This document shows, in pieces, positions 25,223 through 34,642 of a stretch of DNA of 37,542 nucleotides. Where the stretch lies: positions 51,347 to 88,888 of the forward strand of contig MLAK01000620.1 in the NCBI GenBank assembly GCA_001839685.1, written 5' to 3'. Within the stretch, counting starts at the first letter, position 1; each line of letters starts with the position of its first letter. Below the pieces are notes generated by a model, which was not told the DNA's origin, did no database searches, and saw nothing but the letters and a program-made list of their open reading frames with translations. Origin of the DNA: Tritrichomonas foetus. Lineage: Eukaryota; Parabasalia; Tritrichomonadida; Tritrichomonadidae. The position numbers and the translations under genes were made by a program.

Positions 25223-28200
25223 ATGGTGAAATGTGTAAGGTCTATTTTTTCTATGAGTTTCCTACATGAAACTCTTCCGAATAATAATAATAATGATAAT
25301 GATAATAATTTGCTAAATCAAATTAATGAAACTAAGAATAAATTGCTGAGTAGGAATGATGAAGATAAAATTGCTGGATTAATTTTATTTCATGAAATTA
25401 TTTCCACAAACAGCCAAACTTATCTATTAAACCAAATTGATCAGACTATCTACCTATTTCTCACCAATTTCATGAAATCCTCAAATGACGCAATTATCAT
25501 TAATTCTATCAAATGCATTGATTTATTAGTAACAAAATATCCACAAAGAAATCATTTTGATCATCTCGAGATTTTCAATTCTGTCATTTACCTTCTTCGA
25601 AATCGAGAACACAAAGATATAATTGATGCTCTAATTTCTTTAATCCATAATTATATCTTCTTGGAATTCAATCTTTTTCAATTTAGAGCAGATAATGGAT
25701 GTTTATTTAAAGGTTTAGCGGATTTGATACGCAATGCCTCTCCCAAACAACAGATTGCCATTTTAGAAACATTAAATCAAGGTTTTGACTGTTCCCCAGA
25801 TGTACAAGACTTAAATTTTCTATTTAATAGTTTACAACCAATTTTAAAACGCAGAGAAAAACATTTTTTTCCAATTATTATCGAATTCTTGGAAAAATTA
25901 TGGAAAATTAACAAACCAATAAATTTTCTTTCAAAAAATTCTATAATTGATTTATTTCATTTAAGTTTAAGCTATGATGATCTTGAATTGACTAAAAAGA
26001 CTTTTGATATATTGAATTTTGTACAAACTTCAAATGATTTTTATTTGGCTGTAAATGAATCCGGTTTGGTGTTTAAAGAACTCTTATCAAATGAAAAGTA
26101 TTTCACTGATATAACTATTTTAAGCTCTTGTTTGAAAATGATTTTACACATTTTACCTGATCCTGGACTACCCAAGAAATATTTAAAATATCACTCCACA
26201 CCAATTTATGGAGCCTTCAATTTTGCCAATGAAATAAAAGAGGCCATTTTAAATCTCATTCTCATGATTAATCAGCTACAAACTTCTTTTAGTTCTAATT
26301 CCAATACTTCTTATTCCAATAATTTAAATTTCAATAATTCAAATTCCGAAAATGCTGATAATAGTGAAAGTATTACATGCAATTTGCTAGATTTATTTGC
26401 AAGTATTATTTCAATTATCTCTTTTAAGCTTGAACAAAATTTAATTTGTTACTTTAGTGGTTTTATTTCATCTGAGTATGTGCCATTTATTTTAATAATA
26501 GCCACCAAAATGCTCAATCCGATTGATGCCGTTTGTAATAATTGGCTTTATTTATTCAACATGATTAGATTAGATGATTTCGATTCGGATCAATGGTACA
26601 AAGACAAAATTGGAGAATTTCTTAAAATTATTGGTCCTGCTGCCACATTTGATGATGTTGGACAAAATATTGAGTCTTTTGATGATTTCCTTTCATTGTT
26701 ATCAACTATTAAGTCAACACATCTATATTTAGCTTCATCTGAAACTTTTCACTATATTAGTTTACATTTAACCAAAATTTTAAAGCAAGAAAATAAAAAA
26801 AATAATTTTGATTTTGAGAAGTATAAGCCAAATTTTCTGTCTCTAGTTAAAATTATTAATAATTTTCTGGCAATTGCTAACTTTGAAAATAGTGTGAATG
26901 ATCCTTTAACTAATATCCCTTTACAAGATTTACTTAAAAGAGGTTTTTCTGTAGATATTTACTTTCCTGATTCCAATAATAACCGTACTTCTTTAACGAA
27001 CATAGTTGTTAGTGCTGATATAGATTTCTGTGGAATAGAAACTTATATTAATTCTTATGTTCATAATATTCAACCACTTGGGTTCCTTCACCAAATTATT
27101 AATTTGGAAGATAATAAACAACTTTCTTTAATGACAATTGGCGCACTTTTAGAAAATAATAAGGATACTTCACCTTTTGGATACTCAAAGTATTCTTATT
27201 CAATTAACAATTATCATTTTTCGGTTTATGAGCCATTATTCCATTCATTGCTTCGTTCCTATAATTCTATAGAAGATTTAACTTCCCTATCACCAAAAAT
27301 AAATATAAAATATAAGCATGATTCTAATCATGAAAACCAAAAAGAAAAAATAACATGTAAAATTGAACTAAATGAAAAAAGTATAATTATTGATTGCATT
27401 CATATTTTGCAACAGATTCATGAAATCTTTCCAGAATTTGATTTCTTCAATCAAAAATTGGAAAAAATTGTTTTGTCTCAGCTGAAAAGTCTACCTTTAA
27501 TTATTGGATTTAAAAATTTTGCTTCACAAATTGTTTATCATGCACCTTTTTTGTTTTCACTGAATTTTCGATTTGAAATATTTAAAATCGTTGCTTTTGA
27601 TTTATATTTATCAATAAAAACATTCCAAAACTTAGTTTCAAAGCCAGATGATATATCTAGAAATGATCTTCCTCTCAATAATACAATTATTCTACCAATA
27701 AATAAAAACAATATATTTGATAGTGGAAAAGATATTTTCGGAATAATAGGAGAAGGATTAACAAGATTTGTTGTAAATTTCCAAAAATTAGAAAAATCAA
27801 GAACAAAAATGGATTTTGGTGTTGAAATGAACAACACTCAAGAATTCTTGATACTATTTGCCGAAGAAATCTCCAAAGATGAAACAAAACAATGGAGAAA
27901 GAAACCGAATCTCTCAACACTTGTAGATCAGAATCACATTGATAACAACAATAACAATAATGACAATAATGAACTTTTCCCTGCGCCAAATGCAGATCCA
28001 TCATTCTTTTATATGCTTGGTACTTTGACAGCTAAAGCTATTCTTATGGAAATGAGTTTACCAATCAAAATAAATCCAGCTTTTTTCGATTTAGTTTTAG
28101 GCAACCCTATTTCCCTTAAACAAGTTGATACAGAAATATTCGAAACATTGAATGAATCTTTGCTGGAATCTTTAATTGGTCGTTCTTTTACCTATCCTAA

Positions 28201-28414
28201 TTATCCTGAACTTGAAATGATCGAAAATGGCGCCAATATTGTTGTGAATCGTGAAAATTTACAAGATTACATAAATTTATTTAAAGAGTTTACAATTGGA
28301 TCAAAAGTAATTCTATTCGCGGAAGAATATAAAAGAGGATTTGAAACTGTTGGACGAACTGAATTTCTAAAATTATTTAGTTCTCAAGAACTTTCGACTC
28401 TGTTATCAAAATAA
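25223..28414 (+). CDS. ARM-like protein with HECT N-lobe, catalytic C-lobe absent (TRIP12/UPL3-like)
   Basis: HECT E3 ligases carry ubiquitin on a cysteine in their C-lobe. This 1063-residue protein has a helical repeat-like N-terminal half with Asn-rich inserts, then a HECT N-lobe from about residue 870. Landmarks are NTQEFLILFAEEISKDETKQWRK (compare the GPTLEFYtLvS...MWR of TRIP12/UPL3) and LFPAPNADPSFFYMLGTLTAKAI, followed by GNPISLKQVDTEIFETLNESL, NGANIVVNRENLQDYINLF and RGFETVGRTEFLKLFSSQELSTLLSK. The last motif is the end of an N-lobe (FsxxELexLlcG), and a TAA stops the protein right there. The next 270 nt in all plus frames encode no C-lobe. The protein could bind an E2 but lacks the catalytic cysteine. 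It may be a regulatory or dominant-inhibitory form, or a truncated gene. Confidence 0.8.
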   Translation: MVKCVRSIFSMSFLHETLPNNNNNDNDNNLLNQINETKNKLLSRNDEDKIAGLILFHEIISTNSQTYLLNQIDQTIYLFLTNFMKSSNDAIIINSIKCIDLLVTKYPQRNHFDHLEIFNSVIYLLRNREHKDIIDALISLIHNYIFLEFNLFQFRADNGCLFKGLADLIRNASPKQQIAILETLNQGFDCSPDVQDLNFLFNSLQPILKRREKHFFPIIIEFLEKLWKINKPINFLSKNSIIDLFHLSLSYDDLELTKKTFDILNFVQTSNDFYLAVNESGLVFKELLSNEKYFTDITILSSCLKMILHILPDPGLPKKYLKYHSTPIYGAFNFANEIKEAILNLILMINQLQTSFSSNSNTSYSNNLNFNNSNSENADNSESITCNLLDLFASIISIISFKLEQNLICYFSGFISSEYVPFILIIATKMLNPIDAVCNNWLYLFNMIRLDDFDSDQWYKDKIGEFLKIIGPAATFDDVGQNIESFDDFLSLLSTIKSTHLYLASSETFHYISLHLTKILKQENKKNNFDFEKYKPNFLSLVKIINNFLAIANFENSVNDPLTNIPLQDLLKRGFSVDIYFPDSNNNRTSLTNIVVSADIDFCGIETYINSYVHNIQPLGFLHQIINLEDNKQLSLMTIGALLENNKDTSPFGYSKYSYSINNYHFSVYEPLFHSLLRSYNSIEDLTSLSPKINIKYKHDSNHENQKEKITCKIELNEKSIIIDCIHILQQIHEIFPEFDFFNQKLEKIVLSQLKSLPLIIGFKNFASQIVYHAPFLFSLNFRFEIFKIVAFDLYLSIKTFQNLVSKPDDISRNDLPLNNTIILPINKNNIFDSGKDIFGIIGEGLTRFVVNFQKLEKSRTKMDFGVEMNNTQEFLILFAEEISKDETKQWRKKPNLSTLVDQNHIDNNNNNNDNNELFPAPNADPSFFYMLGTLTAKAILMEMSLPIKINPAFFDLVLGNPISLKQVDTEIFETLNESLLESLIGRSFTYPNYPELEMIENGANIVVNRENLQDYINLFKEFTIGSKVILFAEEYKRGFETVGRTEFLKLFSSQELSTLLSK

Positions 28415-28684
28415 ACATGTTTGCTATTTCTTTCATTCTTTTTTTTTCTTTTTTCTTTTACTAATCTCAATGATTATCTTCGTCGAAAAGTACACTTTTC
28501 TAGCAATGTTATTTTTATTATTTCACATGACTCCCTTCTAAGTTTAGTTATAATCATTAATAGAAATTGGACTGAGAAATTAGAAAAAGAAAAAGAAATT
28601 TGAATTAATTTTCATTTTGTTTCAATTTTTTTGATAATATTATCAAATTTTGAATGAAAATTTTATACATTAACTAAAAAAAAA

Positions 28685-31600
28685 ATGGATCTGACTGAGG
28701 CAGGACTTGAACTTTTGGTCAAACAGTTGAAGGAATTAATCGAACCACGAGTTGCCTCATTGACTTACGACGAAATATCGACGATTTCCACAAAAATTCC
28801 GACGTTTCAAACCATGCTCGATTTTCGAGAAATTCGAGACCAATTCCTCGGCAAATTCAACAATCCATGCGATATTCCAGAATCACACTTGTATACTGAG
28901 CAGTTATTAGACCATTCAACGGACGATTGCGATCTTCCAGAAGATACGAAAAAATCGCTGAATTCTTTTTTTATTGAAGAAATTGATAGAGTCAAACGTT
29001 TGAGAGAAACCGTTTTAACTCGCTGCCTTCAGCCGGAGTTTTTTTCGAAAGTACAAATGCATTATGCAGAATATGAAGATTCCATCACCCGCCATTTGTA
29101 TGCCTGCCATGAAGGTCTTCTCAGAATACAAACAAAAGAATATTCAATTTACACAACAAACGATTTGCTTATTGAGTTAACTTCAACTTTTGTCCAAAAA
29201 AGGAGAACTGCTGTTTATAGATCTTTCTTATTACATATTAGAAGGTTTCCGTTAACATCACAACAAAAAATATATTCAAATATGTTTTTATTAACTCAAA
29301 AAAGTATCAAAGAGGATCAATTGAATCCTATCGTTCCAACTTTACCACAATGCGTGAAAGGAATCGATGAAGACCTCAAACGACTTTCTCAAAGGTTAAA
29401 CATGATTCCTGAATTAGATAAAAGTGACGGACAATATTTCCTTTATCAAAGCAATAAAAAATTCGCAGAATTATTTGAAAAGTTAAGTTTTTTCGAATTA
29501 CCGAGAAAAAAATACGATTTTCCTTTATATTTTGCATCACCTGATTTAACGGAACTTACACAAAAACTTCTTCTTGAATCAACAATAGAAGATGCAAAGC
29601 TAAGAGAATTATTTGATCATATTTTTTCTTTTAGTATTGATGAAGTTGCACAGAGAATTAATCATCATGTTTCAACGTATAATCAAATGGTTGGTAATGA
29701 AGCCAGAAGTCGAACATTTAGAGATGGAAGAGTCCGAACAATAATTCCATCCCATAAAATTGCTTCTTGGCTTCAATTAAGGTTTGTTCATATTAAATAT
29801 TTGGCTACTGCAGTTTTATCACATTTGAACTATCTCGAATATATTAGATGCCAACTTTTATCTAAGAAAAATAATATTATGAGATCTACAGAATATAATT
29901 GTCGACATTCTAAAGAATTTAAAGAAATATTAGAGATTTATGATAATAATGGAGCTTTTATTTTTGAATCAGCAATCGAAAGTTTTCAAGAATTAGTTAA
30001 AAATTTTGTAAATATTGGCTCTTATTATATTAGAAAGTTTGAAGATGGTTCTCCTGAAAGAACTGGTGAACAAACTCTTGTTGTTGATCGAGTATCCATT
30101 ATCGAATCATTATTCCAACATGAACTTAATTTTCTTAATGCTAAAAGGCGGTTAATTCAACCTTTAATTGATGCACTTGAACATCAAAAGAATTCCAAAC
30201 TTGTTGATTTGATTCATGAGGTTGTTGCAACTCGACCAAAGTTTAATTTACCAATTTATAATTCGTTTAATGCACCTTATAAATTAGCAATTTCATTAAT
30301 GGAGAAAAAAGCAGAAATTATTCGATCTTTAATAAATATTCAAATTTTACATGAAAGGTCTCTTGCTACGACAATGGGTGTATCTGTTCCTCTTTTTGAT
30401 CGTCCTTCAAATATTAACACAGAAATTTCATATCGTTCTTTCGATGAATCTTTCCCTATTTCACCATTTGAAGTTTATGAATCATTAACAGAAGTATATA
30501 AATTCATAGAAGTTGTACCAAAAGTCGCACAAGAACTTGGTGAAACAGCTGATCTAAAACTTATAAAATATGGTGATTATCTTCAACTTTCTATTTGGAT
30601 GGAAATTGAAGATTTGTTGAGACATGTTTTTGAATTTGGAATATTTCCATTTGATCGAGCATCTTCAAATTTCTCTTTTAAATTATCTAGTTCGGTTAAT
30701 TCCTTATTTGTTTCACCCTTTGTTAATACATTTGAAACAATAAAAGATATTATCTTCAAAATGAAAGAAAATAGGAGATTGAGATTTCTTTTATCAACCA
30801 GAAGATTTATGCATCTAACATGGAAGCTTCAAACTTTAATGTATGACACTGATCTTTTGCAGAAATCTTATTATCAACAATGCGACCAATTATCAATTCC
30901 AGACAAAGGAATTGTCTTATCAAGTTTTAAAGAATGTGCAACAAAAGAAATTATTGATTTACCACATGAAAGTTTTGACATTGATTTATTAGATTTTGCA
31001 CTTACGGAATTTGAAGAAATAACTTTGAATTTTAGTAGTGAATCATCAATAAAAGATATTATTTTTGCAGCTGATTTTTCAATGTTAAAACGAATGATTA
31101 GATTCCAAAATCTACAGAATACAATTCTAGAAATAGCTGTTCGATATAGTCGCCATATTTTAGATAGTAACTTTTTCGTTTCTTATTTTGAGCTTGGACC
31201 ATCTTATGCAGCTACTTTTGTTACTGGCGTTGAAATACCATCTGATGAAGAAGATTATAATTCTGTATTCTTTAAACAATTGGTTGCATACCGAATATTC
31301 TATCAATCAACTGCAATTTTTAGGGATAATCAACTTGCACAAGAATGCTCCTCTCAATTTAGCTTATCAATAAAAGATATTAAAAGCAAATCACGAACGA
31401 TTTTATCAGCACATGTTAAACAAAAAGAACTATCTGATCAAGAAATGTTTGAAATGTATCTCAATGAAATAATAGATGCTTTTTCTGCCTATGCGTATAG
31501 AATTGAAATAGCACATTTATGTAATTTAGAAAGACAAATTCTTCTAACAAATTCATTTATTGATACTTTTGTTTTAGGTCCTGATCCGACTGTCTGTCTT

Positions 31601-34258
31601 GTAAATAGTTCAGGACATTTTGAAAAATTTTTCTATGTTCCAACATGGGTTGAATCGTTCACAATGATTTGTAATGCACCACATGCCCGTCAAGGAATGG
31701 TTTTAAAAAGTGTTTTACATTTTATTGAATCTAGATTTAGGATTTTAAATCTCGTTAGGCATGAGTGCTCCCTTTCTCAGCGTATTACAGTCGTTTTTGA
31801 AAGCATATATAACCAAAACTTTCAATGTGAAACACCAGTTTTCCAAAAACTGTTCACAGAATTTGCACAACTAGAAAATGCAATAGAAGTTGAAATTTCA
31901 ACAAAATACATTCTTGAAAAAGAGAAGTTTTTATTCTATAGATTTGAATATTCCATTCTCTCTGCCTTAGAACAGTTCTTTTTATCAATTAACAAAGCCA
32001 ATGACAAATCGAAAATTGCCGATCCTCATTTCAGCGAAATTATTCAGCATCTTTGGATAGAGATGCACGAGCCATTAGACAATGATAAATGGTTAATCAC
32101 CACATTAAGATACGTTCCATTATGGCAGCAACATTTCATGTATAGATGTTTGGAAACCGATAGAGCTGAATTTGTTACTCGAATTGGATCCACTGATAAT
32201 TTCCTTGAATCTTCAGTATTATCACTTTATCGTAAACAATTTAATAACAATGAAATACAGATTTTACCACTAGCCATAGATTTTCTAAGTCTTACAATAT
32301 GCCAACTTCATATTAAGTTTGCCTATTTCTTATTACTTGAAGGATATCCAGAAGACAGAATTGATATTCGATCAACAATTCTAAAGATGAACTCAATAAT
32401 ATATTTTCGAAATGCGCCCAAATGGGATAGTATAATTCTTCAGCAAGCAAATGAACATCTTGTTCCAAAAGATGAATCACCAAGTAGAGTTACTGATACC
32501 ATTCCTGAACCCAAATTAGCACAATCAATTTTTGATGTTGTTCGAAATCAAGTTGATCTAATGATGCTCTCTGAGCAAATAAAACAAATCCAAGGGAAAA
32601 TAGAACAATTTACTACAGATAATCAAAATATCCGAACAATAGTATCATCGACATCAAAAGTTGCATTTAATCATGGCTTGAAGAGGAATGCTTCTAAATT
32701 GTGTGTGACTAATCCAGAAAAAGTAGATTTCCAACAATTACATACAATGACTTCAACTGGTTATGCAACACAATTCCAAACTGAGTCATCATATGCTCAT
32801 AAAAGACTTGTTGAAATTTTAGGTAATAAAATCGTTGCTGCAATTGTGAATAAAAAAGATGATGAAATACTATTCGATAATACATCACTCGAAGAAGCTT
32901 GCGCAATGCTGTCAACATTAATTAATGAGTTTATCTCAGAATCATTATCAAAGATGAATGAAACATGGAAAAAATATATTGCCAATATTTCCGTATCATT
33001 AGATTACAATAATGAAGAAATGGATGCAGCTCAGACACTTGCAAAACTAACTGATTTAAGATTTGCCCGACACACAGAATCAGAAGTTGGAAATAAATTC
33101 CAGAAGAAATTCTTAGGATTAAATAAATATAATCAACAGATTTACAGTGATGAACAAACAAAAATTAGAATTGAATCTCAAATGGAAAGACGAATTCGTG
33201 ATTATTATGAAACTCTTCTTGATGATTTAAGAACAACAATTAACAATGTAAATGATCAAAAAGAATCAATTAAAAAGAATGTTTATGATCGTGTAATGAA
33301 TAAAATTACAAGAGCTAAAAATGTTGCACTTCGTGTTCGGAAACCGGATGAAATCGAAACCGAGGTTATTAATGAATGCGGAACTTTATTAGATGATAAC
33401 TTCGTTAATCGAATCAAAAATAAAAATGACCAAATGCGGAAAGAAATTTTAATGTTGCGCGTATTCAAATGCTTGTCTGAAACTGGAATGAAAAGATTTT
33501 ATTCACACAAACTGACTGAAGTTGCTCAAGATCGAAAAGAAAGAAACGAACAACTATGGCATGATAAACTTGCATTTGAATATCACGAAAAAATAACTGA
33601 AGAAAAACTTTATCAAACTCATCAAAGATTAAGTGATTCAAAATTAGAAATTGAAAAATTAAAGAAGCAGCTTGAAAATGCAAAAATGAGTAATATTCAA
33701 CTTGTTCATTGGAAAGCTAAAAATCTCAAAACAATTGATGGTATCAAGAAACAACTATTAGATTTTAAAGGAGTTGGGGATGTAAATATTGATAAATTAA
33801 TGACTTGGATAGAAGATGGCCAAAATGAACTCGATGAATTGCGAGATTTTAGCGAAAAACTCGAAGAAACTAGGGAAGCAACTGTGAATGTGTCTATAAG
33901 AAAAGTTGAAAAAATACGAACAGCTGTTCGTCAAACAAAATTTGCTCAAGCAAAGATGCTGGAAACAGCAAATGAAGCAATGTTTATTGAAGAACAATCA
34001 CAAAGAGAAGAAATGGTACAAAAATTAAGTGATGAAAATATAGAACTGCGTCATAAGAATGAAACATTATTGGAAAAAATCAGGGATTTGGAAAACCAAA
34101 AAGCAGCCAAAAGTGAAAGAGCTCGAATTTTAATGGAAGAAACTCTTCATTCACGAAAACCTTCACTTCGTGCAAAAACAAGAATGGCAACAAAAAGAAC
34201 AATTGTGAAGCCTGGATTATCATCTAGGACACCAACTCGATCTGCATCACGTATTTGA
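28685..34258 (+). CDS. Large coiled-coil protein (1857 residues), possibly CCDC162-like
   Basis: The long N-terminal three-quarters (about 1-1240) is helical and contains distinctive blocks such as LDFREIRDQFLGKF (45-58), GRVRTIIPSHKIASWLQLRF (about 349-368) and LFDRPSNINTEISYRSFDES (about 571-590). The C-terminal quarter is coiled coil (heptad-like KLEIEKLKKQLENAKMSN about 1653-1670 and further segments to about 1820), ending in a basic Ser/Thr/Arg tail (SSRTPTRSASRI). No catalytic motif, signal peptide or membrane segment is seen. The layout recalls the large coiled-coil proteins conserved in flagellated eukaryotes, such as CCDC162 with its DUF4549 N-terminus, but that link is from memory and weak. 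A cytoskeletal or basal-body role is inferred. The start is ATG 28685, preceded by an A-run. Confidence 0.75.
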   Translation: MDLTEAGLELLVKQLKELIEPRVASLTYDEISTISTKIPTFQTMLDFREIRDQFLGKFNNPCDIPESHLYTEQLLDHSTDDCDLPEDTKKSLNSFFIEEIDRVKRLRETVLTRCLQPEFFSKVQMHYAEYEDSITRHLYACHEGLLRIQTKEYSIYTTNDLLIELTSTFVQKRRTAVYRSFLLHIRRFPLTSQQKIYSNMFLLTQKSIKEDQLNPIVPTLPQCVKGIDEDLKRLSQRLNMIPELDKSDGQYFLYQSNKKFAELFEKLSFFELPRKKYDFPLYFASPDLTELTQKLLLESTIEDAKLRELFDHIFSFSIDEVAQRINHHVSTYNQMVGNEARSRTFRDGRVRTIIPSHKIASWLQLRFVHIKYLATAVLSHLNYLEYIRCQLLSKKNNIMRSTEYNCRHSKEFKEILEIYDNNGAFIFESAIESFQELVKNFVNIGSYYIRKFEDGSPERTGEQTLVVDRVSIIESLFQHELNFLNAKRRLIQPLIDALEHQKNSKLVDLIHEVVATRPKFNLPIYNSFNAPYKLAISLMEKKAEIIRSLINIQILHERSLATTMGVSVPLFDRPSNINTEISYRSFDESFPISPFEVYESLTEVYKFIEVVPKVAQELGETADLKLIKYGDYLQLSIWMEIEDLLRHVFEFGIFPFDRASSNFSFKLSSSVNSLFVSPFVNTFETIKDIIFKMKENRRLRFLLSTRRFMHLTWKLQTLMYDTDLLQKSYYQQCDQLSIPDKGIVLSSFKECATKEIIDLPHESFDIDLLDFALTEFEEITLNFSSESSIKDIIFAADFSMLKRMIRFQNLQNTILEIAVRYSRHILDSNFFVSYFELGPSYAATFVTGVEIPSDEEDYNSVFFKQLVAYRIFYQSTAIFRDNQLAQECSSQFSLSIKDIKSKSRTILSAHVKQKELSDQEMFEMYLNEIIDAFSAYAYRIEIAHLCNLERQILLTNSFIDTFVLGPDPTVCLVNSSGHFEKFFYVPTWVESFTMICNAPHARQGMVLKSVLHFIESRFRILNLVRHECSLSQRITVVFESIYNQNFQCETPVFQKLFTEFAQLENAIEVEISTKYILEKEKFLFYRFEYSILSALEQFFLSINKANDKSKIADPHFSEIIQHLWIEMHEPLDNDKWLITTLRYVPLWQQHFMYRCLETDRAEFVTRIGSTDNFLESSVLSLYRKQFNNNEIQILPLAIDFLSLTICQLHIKFAYFLLLEGYPEDRIDIRSTILKMNSIIYFRNAPKWDSIILQQANEHLVPKDESPSRVTDTIPEPKLAQSIFDVVRNQVDLMMLSEQIKQIQGKIEQFTTDNQNIRTIVSSTSKVAFNHGLKRNASKLCVTNPEKVDFQQLHTMTSTGYATQFQTESSYAHKRLVEILGNKIVAAIVNKKDDEILFDNTSLEEACAMLSTLINEFISESLSKMNETWKKYIANISVSLDYNNEEMDAAQTLAKLTDLRFARHTESEVGNKFQKKFLGLNKYNQQIYSDEQTKIRIESQMERRIRDYYETLLDDLRTTINNVNDQKESIKKNVYDRVMNKITRAKNVALRVRKPDEIETEVINECGTLLDDNFVNRIKNKNDQMRKEILMLRVFKCLSETGMKRFYSHKLTEVAQDRKERNEQLWHDKLAFEYHEKITEEKLYQTHQRLSDSKLEIEKLKKQLENAKMSNIQLVHWKAKNLKTIDGIKKQLLDFKGVGDVNIDKLMTWIEDGQNELDELRDFSEKLEETREATVNVSIRKVEKIRTAVRQTKFAQAKMLETANEAMFIEEQSQREEMVQKLSDENIELRHKNETLLEKIRDLENQKAAKSERARILMEETLHSRKPSLRAKTRMATKRTIVKPGLSSRTPTRSASRI

Positions 34259-34642
34259 ATATGACAATAGAAACTTTCGAAAAATATCGTGTTCATATAA
34301 ATATATTTGTGTTTTTATGTAAATAATAATAATTCGTATGAAATTATTTCATTTTCTATTTGCTTACTTAATGAAAATAAGAATGTAAAAAAAGATTCTG
34401 CATGAGAACTAATGTATAGAAAATCATGAAACTATACCACAAAGATATTTGTCTAAATGTTGTATTCGATTCATGCCAATATTTTTTCATGTGATAGTAT
34501 GGATCGTATTAGAGCATGTGAAACGAAATGTGAAATGAGAAATCTTTCAATTCTTATCTTTCATTGAAAATTTTAAGATGTATCGTTTTCGATTTTCTAT
34601 GTCTTTTCACATAACATTTCATCTAATAAAAATCAATTTCTC
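34259..34642. other. Intergenic region with initiator candidates at 34607 and 34619
   Basis: 384 nt without a gene. TCACATA (34607-34613) and TCATCTA (34619-34625) lie 20-35 nt ahead of ATG 34643; the first fits the initiator pattern exactly. Confidence 0.4.

Noticed and set aside
28421..28603. 60-codon frame after the HECT-like gene as a missing C-lobe
   Set aside because: It is Phe/Leu/Ser-rich with no TxCFxxLxLP-type cysteine motif and begins in a T-rich spacer.
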